Of a stretch of 64,000 bases of DNA, positions 37,831 through 47,274 are shown one piece after another; position 1 is the stretch's first letter, and every line of letters starts with the position of its first letter. Both the position numbers and the translations under genes were made by a program. The stretch lies in the NCBI RefSeq assembly GCF_001969385.1, contig NZ_CP014796.1, positions 1,567,501 through 1,631,500 of the forward strand, in the 5' to 3' direction. The stretch is from Salipiger profundus. Lineage in GTDB: Bacteria; Pseudomonadota; Alphaproteobacteria; Rhodobacterales; Rhodobacteraceae. The notes under the pieces were generated by a model. The model saw nothing but the letters and a program-made list of their open reading frames with translations. It made no database searches and was not told the origin of the DNA.

Positions 37831-39231
37831 ATGACACTCATTTCTCCCAATGCGCCCACCGCCGAGCTTCAGGCGCTGGACGCCGCTCACCACATGCATC
37901 CGTTCACCCATAGCGCCGACCTTGCTAAGAAGGGCGCGCGGGTCATCACCCGCGCCGAGGGCGTCTGGCTCAACGACAGCGAGGGCGAGCGCATCCTCGA
38001 CGGGATGGCCGGCCTGTGGTGCGTGAACATCGGCTACGGTCGCAAGGAACTGGCCGCGGCCGCGGCGCGCCAGATGGAAGAACTGCCGTATTACAATACC
38101 TTCTTCCAGACGACCCACGTGCCGGCGATCCAGCTGTCGGCGCGACTGGCCGAGCTCGCGCCGGGCAACCTGAACCACGTGTTCTACGCGTCGTCCGGGT
38201 CCGAGGCGAACGATACCAACATCCGTCTCGCCCGCACCTACTGGGCCGAGAAGGGGGCGCCCGAGCGCAAGGTGATCATCTCGCGCTGGAACGCCTACCA
38301 CGGCTCGTCGGTGGGTTCGGGCAGCCTTGGCGGCATGAAGGGCATGCACGCGCAGGGCGGCATGCCGATCCCGGACATCCACCACATCGACCAGCCTGAC
38401 TGGTGGTCGGAGGGCGGCGACATGACGCCCGAGGAATTCGGCCTCGAGCGGGCGCGCCAGCTCGAGCAGGCGATCGAGGAGATCGGCCCCGAGAAGGTCG
38501 CGGCCTTCATCGCAGAGCCGGTGCAGGGCGCCGGCGGCGTGATCGTGCCGCCCGAGACCTACTGGCCCGAGATCCAGCGCATCGTGAAGAAATACGGCAT
38601 CCTGCTGATCGCCGACGAGGTCATCTGCGGCTTCGGGCGCACCGGCAACTGGTTCGGCTCGCAGACCATGGGCATCACGCCCGATATCATGACCATCGCC
38701 AAGGGTCTGTCGTCGGGCTACCAGCCCATCGGCGGCTCGATCCTGTCGGACGAGGTCGCCGAGGTGATCGCGGGCACAGAGTTCAACCACGGCTACACCT
38801 ATTCCGGCCACCCGGTGGCCTGCGCGGTGGCGCTGGAGAACCTGCGCATCCTCGACGAGGAGGGCGTGGTCAAGCAGGTGGCCGAGGAGACCGGCCCCTA
38901 CCTGAAGGAGAAGTTCGAGGGGCTCGCGGCGCATCCGCTGGTCGGCGAGGCGAAGATCGTCGGCTTCATGGGATCGCTCGCGCTCACGCCGGACAAGGCA
39001 TCGCGCGCGCCCTTCGCCGCCGATGCGGGCACGGTCGGCTACATCTGCCGCGAGCGCTGCTTCGCCAACAACCTCGTCATGCGCCACGTCGGTGACCGCA
39101 TGATCATCTCGCCGCCGCTGGTGATGTCGAAGGAAGAGATCGACACGCTGATCGACCGGGCGTGGACCTCGCTCGACGAGTGCCATGCGCGGCTGAAGGC
39201 CGAGGGCCTGATGGTCGCCGGCACGCGCTGA
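37831..39231 (+). CDS. spuC: Class III aminotransferase, probable putrescine--pyruvate aminotransferase
   Basis: This 466-residue PLP enzyme belongs to the class III omega-aminotransferases. The PLP Lys is in TIAKGLSSGYQPIGG, the Asp in LIADEVICGFGRTG binds the cofactor ring, and YASSGSEANDTNIR is the substrate/cofactor loop. Length and HHMHPFTHSADL near the N-terminus match the putrescine or polyamine-pyruvate branch. Its location next to potFGHI and a PuuB-like oxidase supports putrescine conversion to 4-aminobutanal. Beta-alanine or other diamines are possible alternative substrates. Confidence 0.88.
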   Translation: MTLISPNAPTAELQALDAAHHMHPFTHSADLAKKGARVITRAEGVWLNDSEGERILDGMAGLWCVNIGYGRKELAAAAARQMEELPYYNTFFQTTHVPAIQLSARLAELAPGNLNHVFYASSGSEANDTNIRLARTYWAEKGAPERKVIISRWNAYHGSSVGSGSLGGMKGMHAQGGMPIPDIHHIDQPDWWSEGGDMTPEEFGLERARQLEQAIEEIGPEKVAAFIAEPVQGAGGVIVPPETYWPEIQRIVKKYGILLIADEVICGFGRTGNWFGSQTMGITPDIMTIAKGLSSGYQPIGGSILSDEVAEVIAGTEFNHGYTYSGHPVACAVALENLRILDEEGVVKQVAEETGPYLKEKFEGLAAHPLVGEAKIVGFMGSLALTPDKASRAPFAADAGTVGYICRERCFANNLVMRHVGDRMIISPPLVMSKEEIDTLIDRAWTSLDECHARLKAEGLMVAGTR

Positions 39232-39344
39232 GGCCGAGGGCAGGGGCGGGCTTTCGGGCGCTCCCGCCCGCCCACCCCGCACCGGAAAGCCCGCGTCCCG
39301 GCATGGCGACGCGGAGCAGGCCGCAGCGGGGCATCCGCATGAAG

Positions 39345-39373
39345 ACGCCCGGGGCCGTCAGGCGCCCGGGCGT
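39345..39373 (+). terminator. Rho-independent terminator after spuC
   Basis: ACGCCCGGG and CCCGGGCGT form a 9-bp perfect stem, followed by TTTGTCTTTTT on the plus strand. Confidence 0.85.
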
Positions 39374-39412
39374 TTGTCTTTTTCGTTCCGGTGTGACGAG
39401 AGAGGCGCGGCC

Positions 39413-39787
39413 TCAGCTCACGAGATGCGGTGCGCCGGTCGCCATGTTGGTGCCGATATAGGGCTTCTTGGCCCCTTTCCACGCGCCGAAGCCGCCTTCC
39501 ATGTGGGCGATGCGCGCGATGCCCGCATCGATCGCCGCCCGCGCGACCTTTTCCGACCGCGCGCCCGAGCCGCAGTGAAACACGATGCGCTTCTCGGTCT
39601 GGCCCGGCAACTTGCCGGCCTTGAAGAAGGCCAGCGGCATCAGCAGGGCGCCCTCGATGTGCTCGAACATGTATTCCTGCGGAGTGCGCACGTCGATCAG
39701 CACGATCTCGTTCTTGTCGAAGGCCTCGGCGACCTCGTCGACGGTCCAGGTTTCAAGGGTGCTGTCGCCGACCTGTTCGGATTTCAT
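39413..39787 (-). CDS. Rhodanese-like domain protein
   Basis: This 124-residue single-domain rhodanese has VLIDVRTPQEY and the active-site loop HCGSGARS with the catalytic Cys, as in sulfurtransferases. It has no signal peptide, so it is cytoplasmic. AAAGGAGA precedes ATG 39787. Its sulfur acceptor is unknown. Confidence 0.92.
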   Translation of the reverse strand: MKSEQVGDSTLETWTVDEVAEAFDKNEIVLIDVRTPQEYMFEHIEGALLMPLAFFKAGKLPGQTEKRIVFHCGSGARSEKVARAAIDAGIARIAHMEGGFGAWKGAKKPYIGTNMATGAPHLVS

Positions 39788-40056
39788 GGGTGTCTCCTTT
39801 CGCCGCATTGCAGAGAGTTGCATTCCATGGTTCGGATGTATGCCGCTACGGCGCAAGGAAAAGGGCGCGCAGACAGCGTCTTTCCGCATCGGGGCCGCAT
39901 CGGGAAAGTGGTCACACCACGGGCAGAGTGGGCGGCCTGACCGGGCGTCGTGCGCGGAGGGCCCATTTTCGGGATGCACTGGACGGGGATTTCGGCTTTC
40001 TAGGGGAAAAGCCGTGCGGGCCGTCCGTGCGGAACAAGAAAAGACGGAGACGGGAC
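39788..40056. other. Divergent promoter region with hairpin upstream of puuD
   Basis: This 269-base region separates the rhodanese and puuD genes. It holds a 7-bp hairpin CGGCTTT/AAAGCCG at 39993-40014, about 43 bases before the puuD start, which may be a leader structure. Nothing else is recognised. Confidence 0.4.
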
Positions 40057-41283
40057 ATGATCAACTTTCTGGCGATCGAATCTTGGATAGAATTCGCGGT
40101 GCGATGGCTGCACGTCATCACCGGCATCGCCTGGATCGGCTCGTCCTTCTATTTCATCGCGCTCGATCTTGGCCTGCACCGGGACCGCAACCTTCCGTCC
40201 GGTGCGGATGGCGAGGAATGGCAGGTGCACGGCGGCGGCTTCTACCACATCCAGAAGTACCTCGTGGCACCCGAGCAGATGCCGGGCGACCTCGTGTGGT
40301 TCAAGTGGGAGAGCTACATGACGTGGCTGTCGGGCTTCGCCATGCTGATCCTCGTCTACTACCTCGGCGCCGAGTTCTACCTGGTCGATCCGCAGGTCAT
40401 GGACCTGCCGATCTGGGGTGCCATCGTGATCTCGCTGCTGTCGCTCTCGATCGGCTGGCTGGCCTACGACTTCCTCTGCAAGTCGAAGTTCGGCGAGGAC
40501 AACACGCGGCTGATGATCTTCCTGTTCGGCGTGCTCGTGGTGATGGCCTGGGGCTACACGCAGGTCTTCTCGGGGCGGGCGGCGCTGCTGCATCTCGGGG
40601 CGTTCACCGCGACGATCATGACCGCCAACGTGTTCTTCATCATCATTCCGAACCAGAAGATCGTCGTCGACGACCTGATCAACGGTCGCACCCCTGACCC
40701 GAAATACGGCAAGATCGCCAAGCAGCGCTCGACGCACAACAACTACCTGACGCTTCCGGTGCTGTTCCTGATGCTGTCGAACCACTACCCGCTGGCCTTC
40801 GCGAGCGAGTACAACTGGATCATCGCCAGCCTCGTGTTCCTGATGGGGGTGACCATCCGGCATTTCTTCAACACCGTGCACGCGCGCAAGGGCACGCCGC
40901 ACTGGACGTGGCTGGTGACGGCACTGCTGTTCATCGCGATCATGTGGCTGTCGACGGCCAACCTCCCGGGCGAGGCGGACTGGGAGGCCGAGGCGCAGGG
41001 TGCGACGCTGCGCTATGCCGAGGCCGAGGGCTTTGCCGAGGTGCAGGACATCGTGCTGGGCCGCTGCTCCATGTGCCACAGCGCCGAGCCGGGCTGGGAC
41101 GGCCTGGCGTGGGCGCCGAAGGGCGTGCATCTCGACAGCGCGCAGGGCATCGCGGAAAACGCCAAGGCGATCTACCTGCAGGCTGGCTTGAGCCGGGCCA
41201 TGCCGCCCGCCAACCTGTCCTACATGGAGGACGATGAGCGCGCCGCGATCCGTCGCTGGTTCGAAGCAGCCAGCGAGGGATGA
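40057..41283 (+). CDS. puuD: Urate hydroxylase PuuD
   Basis: This 408-residue membrane protein has about eight transmembrane helices in the first 300 residues, beginning with WLHVITGIAWIGSSFYFIALD, the PuuD family signature. A C-terminal soluble cytochrome c domain carries the heme-binding CSMCH. The family oxidises urate to 5-hydroxyisourate. No other purine genes are next to it in this window. The start ATG 40057 follows CGGAGACGGGAC. Confidence 0.92.
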   Translation: MINFLAIESWIEFAVRWLHVITGIAWIGSSFYFIALDLGLHRDRNLPSGADGEEWQVHGGGFYHIQKYLVAPEQMPGDLVWFKWESYMTWLSGFAMLILVYYLGAEFYLVDPQVMDLPIWGAIVISLLSLSIGWLAYDFLCKSKFGEDNTRLMIFLFGVLVVMAWGYTQVFSGRAALLHLGAFTATIMTANVFFIIIPNQKIVVDDLINGRTPDPKYGKIAKQRSTHNNYLTLPVLFLMLSNHYPLAFASEYNWIIASLVFLMGVTIRHFFNTVHARKGTPHWTWLVTALLFIAIMWLSTANLPGEADWEAEAQGATLRYAEAEGFAEVQDIVLGRCSMCHSAEPGWDGLAWAPKGVHLDSAQGIAENAKAIYLQAGLSRAMPPANLSYMEDDERAAIRRWFEAASEG

Positions 41284-41289
41284 TCGCGG

Positions 41290-41397
41290 TCAGTCGGTGT
41301 CCTTGAAGACGGCCGAGACCGGGCGGAACCAGGTCCGGGCGAAGCTCTGTCCGTAGACGGCGGCGATGGTCTCATAGGTGATGCGGTTGACGGGCAT
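41290..41397 (-). CDS. Small 35-residue protein
   Basis: A short gene encodes a 35-residue protein beginning MPVNRITYETIAAVYGQSFART and ending AVFKDTD. AAGGAGA lies 7 bases before the ATG at 41397. It converges on puuD, with the stops 7 bases apart, and is divergent from mutL. I recognise no family. The good ribosome site and fit to the gap support it. Confidence 0.5.
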   Translation of the reverse strand: MPVNRITYETIAAVYGQSFARTWFRPVSAVFKDTD

Positions 41398-41572
41398 CTC
41401 TGCTCTCCTTGGCTTGCTCGACCGGGCGCGACATATATGTGCGCCCGGCCCCGGCTAAACTTTGCGGATATTGTTCAACGGGTCGATCTAGACTTTGGTT
41501 CCACGTGCAACATCGACACAGGGCTCCAGATCCCCGTTTCAGAATCGCCCCTCTCCTGCTAGGTCTTGTGGA

Positions 41573-43459
41573 ATGAATACCCACGCCCCCAATATGCGCC
41601 CGATTATTCGCCAGCTCGACGATTCCGCCATCAACCGCATCGCCGCCGGCGAGGTGGTTGAGCGGCCCGCGTCGGCGGTGAAGGAGCTCGTCGAGAACGC
41701 CATCGACGCCGGGGCGCGCCGCATCACCGTCGAGATCGCCGACGGCGGCAAGACCCTGATCCGGGTCATAGACGACGGCTGCGGCATGACCGGGGCCGAA
41801 CTGCCGCTGGCGTTGTCGCGGCACGCCACGTCGAAGATCGACGGCAGCGACCTGCTCGACATCCACAGCTTCGGTTTTCGGGGCGAAGCGCTGCCGTCGC
41901 TCGGAGCTGTCGGGCGGCTGACGATCCAGAGCCGTGCCGCGGGCGAGGAAGGGGCCGAGGTCTCGGTCTCGGGCGGCGAGATGACGGCGGTGAAACCCTG
42001 CGCGCTGAACGGCGGCACGGTGGTGATGCTGCGCGACCTCTTCTACGCGACGCCGGCGCGGCTCAAGTTCATGCGAACCGACCGCGCCGAGATGCAGGCG
42101 ATCTCCGAGGTCATAAAGCGGCTGGCGATGGCCGAGCCCTCGGTGGGCTTCACACTGCGCGACGTGAGCGAGGGCCGCGACCGCGTGACATTCCGCGCCG
42201 ATCCCTGCTCGGGCGACCTGTTCGACGCGCTGCGCGGTCGCCTCTCGCAGGTGATGGGTGCCGAATTCACCGAGAACGCGCTGTCCATCGACGCCGAGCG
42301 CGAGGGCTTCCGCCTGACCGGGCTGGCGGCGCTGCCGACCTATTCGCGCGGATCGTCGGTGGCGCAGCATCTCTTCGTCAACGGCCGCCCGGTGCAGGAC
42401 CGGATGCTGCACGGGGCGCTGCGCGGCGCCTATGCCGACTTCCTCAGTCGCGAGCGGCACCCGGCGGTGGCGCTCTTCGTCGACTGCGATCCGCACAAGG
42501 TCGACATGAACGTGCATCCGGCGAAATCCGAGGTGCGCTTCCGCGAGCCGGGCGTCGTGCGCGGGCTGATCGTCTCGGCGCTGCGCCACGCGCTGGCCGA
42601 GGCCGGGCATCGCGCGTCCTCGACAGTGGCCGGGGCGACGCTGGGCGCGATGCGGCCCGAGCCCTCGGGCCCGCCCCGGGTCTACCAGATGGACCGGCCG
42701 TCGCAGGGGGCGCTGGCCTCGTCGTGGCGGGCGCAGGCGCCGCAGCCGATGCCGGAGCGGCCCTTGGGTGAGCGCCCGGCGCCAGAACCGGCCGGGTTTG
42801 CCGAGTTCTCGCAGGACTACTCGGGCCGCGTGGATGTCGTCGAAACGCCCGAAACCGATGCCGCGCAGCCGGTCGAGGCGCTTCCGCTGGGCGCCGCGCG
42901 GGGGCAGGTGCACGAGAACTACATCATCGCGCAGACCGGCGACGGCGTGGTGATCGTCGACCAGCATGCCGCCCACGAGCGTCTTGTCTACGAGAAGCTC
43001 AAGCGCCAGATGGCCGAGCGCGGTGTCGCGGCGCAGGCCTTGCTGATCCCCGAGATCGTCGAGTTCTCGGCCGACGACCTGTCGCGCCTTCTGGGCATCG
43101 CGGACGAGCTTTCGCGCATGGGGCTGACCATCGAGGCTTTCGGAGGCACGGCCGTGGCGGTGCGCGAAACACCGGCGATCCTTGGCGAGGTCAACGCGAA
43201 GGCCCTGCTGACCGACATCCTCGACGAGCTGTCGGACTACGGGTCGAGCCAGCTCGTGCAGGAAAAGATCGAGGCGATCCTGAGCCGCGTCGCCTGCCAT
43301 GGCTCGATCCGCTCGGGGCGCCGGATGCGTGCCGAGGAAATGAACGCGCTCCTGCGAGAGATGGAGGCGACCCCGCATTCCGGGCAGTGCAACCATGGCC
43401 GTCCCACCTATGTCGAGCTGAAGCTCGCGGATATCGAGCGGCTGTTCGGGCGGACCTGA
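41573..43459 (+). CDS. mutL: DNA mismatch repair protein MutL
   Basis: This 628-residue protein couples mismatch recognition by MutS to strand incision. The N-terminal GHKL ATPase has ENAIDAGA, DDGCGM and FRGEAL. The C-terminal domain has DQHAAHERLVYE, which fits the endonuclease motif DQHA-x2-E-x4-E, together with ACHGSIRSG and QCNHGRPT. It is therefore probably a nicking MutL, as in bacteria lacking MutH. A Pro/Ala-rich linker covers about residues 350-430. ATG 41594 is an alternative start. Confidence 0.96.
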   Translation: MNTHAPNMRPIIRQLDDSAINRIAAGEVVERPASAVKELVENAIDAGARRITVEIADGGKTLIRVIDDGCGMTGAELPLALSRHATSKIDGSDLLDIHSFGFRGEALPSLGAVGRLTIQSRAAGEEGAEVSVSGGEMTAVKPCALNGGTVVMLRDLFYATPARLKFMRTDRAEMQAISEVIKRLAMAEPSVGFTLRDVSEGRDRVTFRADPCSGDLFDALRGRLSQVMGAEFTENALSIDAEREGFRLTGLAALPTYSRGSSVAQHLFVNGRPVQDRMLHGALRGAYADFLSRERHPAVALFVDCDPHKVDMNVHPAKSEVRFREPGVVRGLIVSALRHALAEAGHRASSTVAGATLGAMRPEPSGPPRVYQMDRPSQGALASSWRAQAPQPMPERPLGERPAPEPAGFAEFSQDYSGRVDVVETPETDAAQPVEALPLGAARGQVHENYIIAQTGDGVVIVDQHAAHERLVYEKLKRQMAERGVAAQALLIPEIVEFSADDLSRLLGIADELSRMGLTIEAFGGTAVAVRETPAILGEVNAKALLTDILDELSDYGSSQLVQEKIEAILSRVACHGSIRSGRRMRAEEMNALLREMEATPHSGQCNHGRPTYVELKLADIERLFGRT

Positions 43460-43610
43460 GCGCCCGCCGAGCCCGTTTGCAGCACAAGGGCGACATTCTT
43501 CTTTCAAGATGTTTTGCCAGCCGCCGCGTCCTGCCGTATTCTTGAGGCGGATCAAGGACGGCGCCCGTGAGCCGGGCCAAGGTAGCTGGCCAATGAAAGG
43601 AGACGGGGAA

Positions 43611-43940
43611 ATGGAAGAGATCAGTGTCAGGAAGGTCGCCCATGTGATCCTGCTGGCCCGCGAGATGGATCGCGGCGAAGCGGAGATGCGCGGCGTGATC
43701 GAACGGATGACCGAAGAGGAACAGGCGGCGCTTGTCGCCGTGATGTGGATCGGGCGGGATGCCTTCGATGCCGACGAATGGAACGAGGCCTATGCGACGG
43801 CCCTGTCCGAGGCCTCGACGCCGACCGCCGACTACCTGATCGGCACGCCGCATGTGGCCGATCACCTCGAAGCGGGGCTCGAGGCCCTGGGATACGATTC
43901 CTCCGACGAGGAGGACGAGCTCTTGCGCCGGGGCGCCTGA
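43611..43940 (+). CDS. DUF3775 domain-containing protein
   Basis: This acidic 109-residue protein contains VRKVAHVILLAREMD and a WIGRDAF stretch typical of DUF3775, a small alphaproteobacterial family of unknown function. ATG 43611 is preferred because AAGGAGA lies 7 bases upstream; ATG 43593 is in frame. It converges on dinB. Confidence 0.88.
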   Translation: MEEISVRKVAHVILLAREMDRGEAEMRGVIERMTEEEQAALVAVMWIGRDAFDADEWNEAYATALSEASTPTADYLIGTPHVADHLEAGLEALGYDSSDEEDELLRRGA

Positions 43941-43946
43941 CGGCCC

Positions 43947-45200
43947 CTAGCGCAGCGCGCGCCCCTTCACGATGATGCCATCGCCGAAGCGCGCACGGAT
44001 CGCATCCGTTGCGCGCTCGGCCGCCGCGCGCTTGCCGGCGTCCGGGTCCAGCAGGTCGCCCAGCCGGTCGGCCTGATCCGCGGGAACCAGATCAGAGATG
44101 CCCGCGCCGAGCAGCCTGTAGGGGCCGCGTTCGCCGAGCTGGTCGAAGAGGTGCCGCGCCTCGCGGTAGATCCGGTCGGCGGTCTGGGTGGCGTCGCGCA
44201 GCGCATGGCGGCGGGTGATGATCTGGAAATCGGCGCGCCGCAACTTCAGCACCACGACCCGACCTGCGAGGCCCTTGGCCTTGGCGCGGTCGGCGACTTT
44301 CTCGCTCATCCGCCAGAGATGCCCGTCAAGTACGTCCGGATCGCCGGTGTCCTCGTGAAAGGTCGTCTCGTTCGAGATCGACTTTACCGGGGCGTCGCGG
44401 GTGACACGCCGCTTGTCCTCGCCCCGGGCAAGATGCCACAGCCGGTCTCCCATGCCGCCGAAACGCGCGATCAGGTCCTGATGGTCCCAGCGCAGAAGGT
44501 CCTCGAAGGTGCGGATGCCCGAGCGGTCGAGCGCCTCCTGCGTGGCCTGCCCCACGCCCCAGATCATCCGAACCGGCTTGGGGCGCAGGAAAGCCTGCGT
44601 CTCGGCCTCGCCGATCACCGAGAAGCCGTGCGGCTTGTCGAGATCCGAGGCGATCTTGGCGAGGAACTTGTTGTGGGACAGTCCGATGGATCCAGTGAGC
44701 CCCAGCTCGTCGCGCATCCGCTTCACCAGCCGCGCCAGCATCACGGCGGGCGGGGCGCCGTGCAGTCGGGCGGTGCCGGTGAGGTCGAGAAAGGCCTCGT
44801 CCAGAGAGAGCGGTTCGATGGCGGGCGTCAGATCTTCCATGAAGCCGCGGATCTGGCGCGACACCTCGGCATAGAGCTGCATCCGCGGTTTCAGCACCAC
44901 CGCGTCGGGACAGAGTTGCAGCGCCTTGAACATCGGCATGGCAGAGCGCACGCCCCGGATGCGCGCCACGTAGCAGGCGGTAGAGACCACGCCGCGCCGC
45001 CCGCCGCCGATGATGACCGGCTTGTCGGCAAGCTCGGGATTGTTGCGTTTCTCGACGCTGGCGTAGAAGGCATCGCAGTCCATGTGCGCGATCGACAACG
45101 ACCAGAGTTCGTCATGCCGCACGATCCTCGGGCGCCCGCAGGAGGGACAGCGCGTTCCGTCATCGAATTCGGTCAGGCAGTCGCGGCAGAGCGCGGGCAT
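43947..45200 (-). CDS. dinB: DNA polymerase IV with N-terminal zinc ribbon
   Basis: This 417-residue Y-family translesion polymerase has the catalytic MDCDAFYASVE and SLDEAFLD motifs and normal little-finger domain. Its first about 35 residues add CRDC and CPSC pairs, forming a probable zinc ribbon, seen in roseobacter homologues but not in E. coli DinB. The start at ATG 45200 has a weak ribosome site. It is divergent from the NUDIX gene. Confidence 0.93.
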   Translation of the reverse strand: MPALCRDCLTEFDDGTRCPSCGRPRIVRHDELWSLSIAHMDCDAFYASVEKRNNPELADKPVIIGGGRRGVVSTACYVARIRGVRSAMPMFKALQLCPDAVVLKPRMQLYAEVSRQIRGFMEDLTPAIEPLSLDEAFLDLTGTARLHGAPPAVMLARLVKRMRDELGLTGSIGLSHNKFLAKIASDLDKPHGFSVIGEAETQAFLRPKPVRMIWGVGQATQEALDRSGIRTFEDLLRWDHQDLIARFGGMGDRLWHLARGEDKRRVTRDAPVKSISNETTFHEDTGDPDVLDGHLWRMSEKVADRAKAKGLAGRVVVLKLRRADFQIITRRHALRDATQTADRIYREARHLFDQLGERGPYRLLGAGISDLVPADQADRLGDLLDPDAGKRAAAERATDAIRARFGDGIIVKGRALR

Positions 45201-45267
45201 GGGTGGCAATTCCGTGCTGAATGTCTACCTGCACAATATAGGCACAGACAGGGGCCGGGGCCATCAC

Positions 45268-45666
45268 ATGACATTTGCCGGAGCGAAACTCATGCTCTTT
45301 CTGGGCGAGGACCTGCTGGTGATCCGGCGCGATCACACGCCGGGCATTCCGTGGCCGGGATATCTCGACTTTCCGGGCGGCGGTCGGGAAGAAAACGAGA
45401 GCCCGGAAGCCTGTGCGCTGCGCGAAACGCGCGAGGAAGTCGGGTTGGAGGTGTCAGAGCCCCAATTGGTCTGGCGTCGGCAACACGGAGCGTCGTGGTT
45501 CTTCGTCGCGCATCTGCCGGCGGCGCGGGCCGGAGACATTTCGTTCGGTGATGAAGGCGAGGGCTGGCAACTCATGCCGCCGCGCGAATACACGGAGCGC
45601 GACGACGCCATCCCCCATTTCAGGGCCTTGCTCAGCACCTACCTGTCGGAGCGTGGCGAGGCCTGA
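45268..45666 (+). CDS. NUDIX hydrolase
   Basis: This 132-residue protein carries the Nudix box GGGREENE-x7-RETREEVGL, with a Thr in the position usually held by an aliphatic residue. It hydrolyses a nucleoside diphosphate linked to another moiety, possibly cleaning oxidised nucleotides. It is divergent from dinB, so a mutation-avoidance role is tempting but not shown. The ribosome site is weak. Confidence 0.9.
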   Translation: MTFAGAKLMLFLGEDLLVIRRDHTPGIPWPGYLDFPGGGREENESPEACALRETREEVGLEVSEPQLVWRRQHGASWFFVAHLPAARAGDISFGDEGEGWQLMPPREYTERDDAIPHFRALLSTYLSERGEA

Positions 45667-45668
45667 CC

Positions 45669-45986
45669 TCAGGCCGCGCGACCGTTGAGGCGACGCAGCC
45701 ATTCCAAAGCTCCGCCAAGCGGGGTCTTCGGGAAGAACCGCACGTTGTCGGGCTCGCTTGCGCTGGGTTTCAGCCGGGACTGAAGCCGGCCCGGTGCATC
45801 GCGGGGGCCCATGGCATCGGCCATGATGCCGCGTTCCACCTCCTGCGGGTCCGCATCGAGGGGGGCTTCATAGGAACTCGCTACGCGGAGACGACCGCCG
45901 TCGGTGTGAAACGTAACCAGCGCTTCGAAGCGCGCTTCGGCGGCATTGTAGGCGAGATTTTCGATCTGCGAGGATGTTTCCATCAT
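45669..45986 (-). CDS. Hypothetical protein
   Basis: This protein of about 105 residues begins METSSQIENLAYNAAEARFEA and contains FHTDGGRLRVASSYEAPL. It appears soluble. The final segment FFPKTPLGGALEWLRRLN may be a helix. GGAG lies 8 bases before ATG 45986; ATG 45983 is also possible. The stop lies two bases past the convergent NUDIX stop. No family is recognised. Confidence 0.65.
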   Translation of the reverse strand: MMETSSQIENLAYNAAEARFEALVTFHTDGGRLRVASSYEAPLDADPQEVERGIMADAMGPRDAPGRLQSRLKPSASEPDNVRFFPKTPLGGALEWLRRLNGRAA

Positions 45987-46103
45987 CTTCTCTGCTCCTG
46001 CCTGTGACATCAAAGTAACGCCGACCTGGTCATGGAGTTCCCGAAAGCGCTTTCGCGTTGCAATCCGGCGGGGCATACTACGCGGGCATTTCAGGAGCAC
46101 GTG

Positions 46104-47003
46104 ATGGATTTCGAAGCGCTTCTTCTCGAATTTCTGAGCGGCGGGAACGTGGTCGTCCTGCTGCTCGCGGTCTTTCTCGTCGTGGCCGTGCTGCTTGGCG
46201 TTCGGATCGTGCCGCAGTCGGAAAAGCATGTCGTTGAACGGTTTGGCCGACTTCGCGCGGTGCTGGGGCCGGGGATCAACCTGATCGTTCCGTTCCTCGA
46301 CAGGGTCCGGCACAAGGTGTCGATCCTCGAGCGGCAGCTGCCCAACGCCAGTCAGGACGCGATCACGGCGGATAACGTACTTGTGCAGGTCGAGACCTCG
46401 GTTTTCTACCGCATTCTCGAGCCGGAAAAGACGGTCTACCGCATCCGCGATGTCGACGGGGCCATCTCGACCACCGTCGCGGGGATCGTGCGGGCGGAGA
46501 TCGGCAAGATGGAGCTCGACGAGGTGCAGTCGAACCGCTCGGCGCTGATCTCGACGATCAAGGCCAACGTCGAGGACCAGGTCGACAACTGGGGGATCGA
46601 GGTCACGCGGGCCGAGATCCTCGACGTGAACCTCGACCAGGCGACCCGTGACGCGATGCTGCAGCAGCTCAACGCGGAACGTGCCCGCCGGGCGCAGGTC
46701 ACCGAGGCCGAGGGCAAGAAGCGCGCCGTCGAGCTTCAGGCCGACGCCGAGCTTTATGCCGCCGAGCAGGTGGCCAAGGCGCGGCGCATCGCGGCGGATG
46801 CCGAAGCCTATGCGACGCAGGTGGTCGCGCAGGCCATCGCCGACCACGGGCTTTCGGCGGCACAATACCAGGTCGCGCTGAAGCAGGTCGAGGCGCTCAC
46901 CGCGCTGGGGCAGGGGGCGGGCAAGCAGACCATCGTCGTCCCGGCGGACGCGCTCGACGCCTTCCGCAACGCGTTTTCCATGCTCAGGGGGCGCCCGGAA
47001 TGA
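46104..47003 (+). CDS. SPFH/Band 7 membrane protein (QmcA-like)
   Basis: This 299-residue stomatin-like protein has one N-terminal transmembrane helix (about residues 15-33) followed by a Band 7 domain with VRIVPQSEKHVVERFGR and a C-terminal coiled coil (NAERARRAQVTEAEGKKRAVE). Such proteins form ring assemblies at the inner membrane and bind proteases or affect microdomains. It overlaps the nfeD gene by ATGA, the normal partner. CAGGAG precedes the start. Confidence 0.92.
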   Translation: MDFEALLLEFLSGGNVVVLLLAVFLVVAVLLGVRIVPQSEKHVVERFGRLRAVLGPGINLIVPFLDRVRHKVSILERQLPNASQDAITADNVLVQVETSVFYRILEPEKTVYRIRDVDGAISTTVAGIVRAEIGKMELDEVQSNRSALISTIKANVEDQVDNWGIEVTRAEILDVNLDQATRDAMLQQLNAERARRAQVTEAEGKKRAVELQADAELYAAEQVAKARRIAADAEAYATQVVAQAIADHGLSAAQYQVALKQVEALTALGQGAGKQTIVVPADALDAFRNAFSMLRGRPE

Positions 47004-47267
47004 TTTACGCGTGGTGGATCTGGCTTGCCGCGGCGCTGGTGCTTCTGCTGCTCGAGATGCTGGCGCCGGGGGTTCATCTTCCTCGGCTTCGCCATCGGCG
47101 CGGCGGCGGTGGGCCTGTGGCTGCTCGCCGGCTACGCGGTCGGCTGGCCATGGCTGCTGCTGATCTGCGCGGGCGTGGCGCTTGCCGCGTGGGTCGCGCT
47201 CCGGCAGATCGTCGGTGTCCGCAAGGGGCAGACCAGGATCTGGGACCGCGACATCAACGAGGACTGA
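47000..47267 (+). pseudogene. NfeD-like protein gene, frameshifted in a G5 run
   Basis: The first 24 residues (MIYAWWIWLAAALVLLLLEMLAPG) are in one frame, and the rest (FIFLGFAIGAAAVGLW to RIWDRDINED) in the +1 frame. Deleting one G from the run at 47068-47072 would restore a continuous 88-residue NfeD protein with two transmembrane helices. NfeD is the standard partner of SPFH proteins. This is either a recent mutation, a homopolymer sequencing error, or, less likely, a slippage site. Confidence 0.75.
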
Positions 47268-47274
47268 GCGGCGC

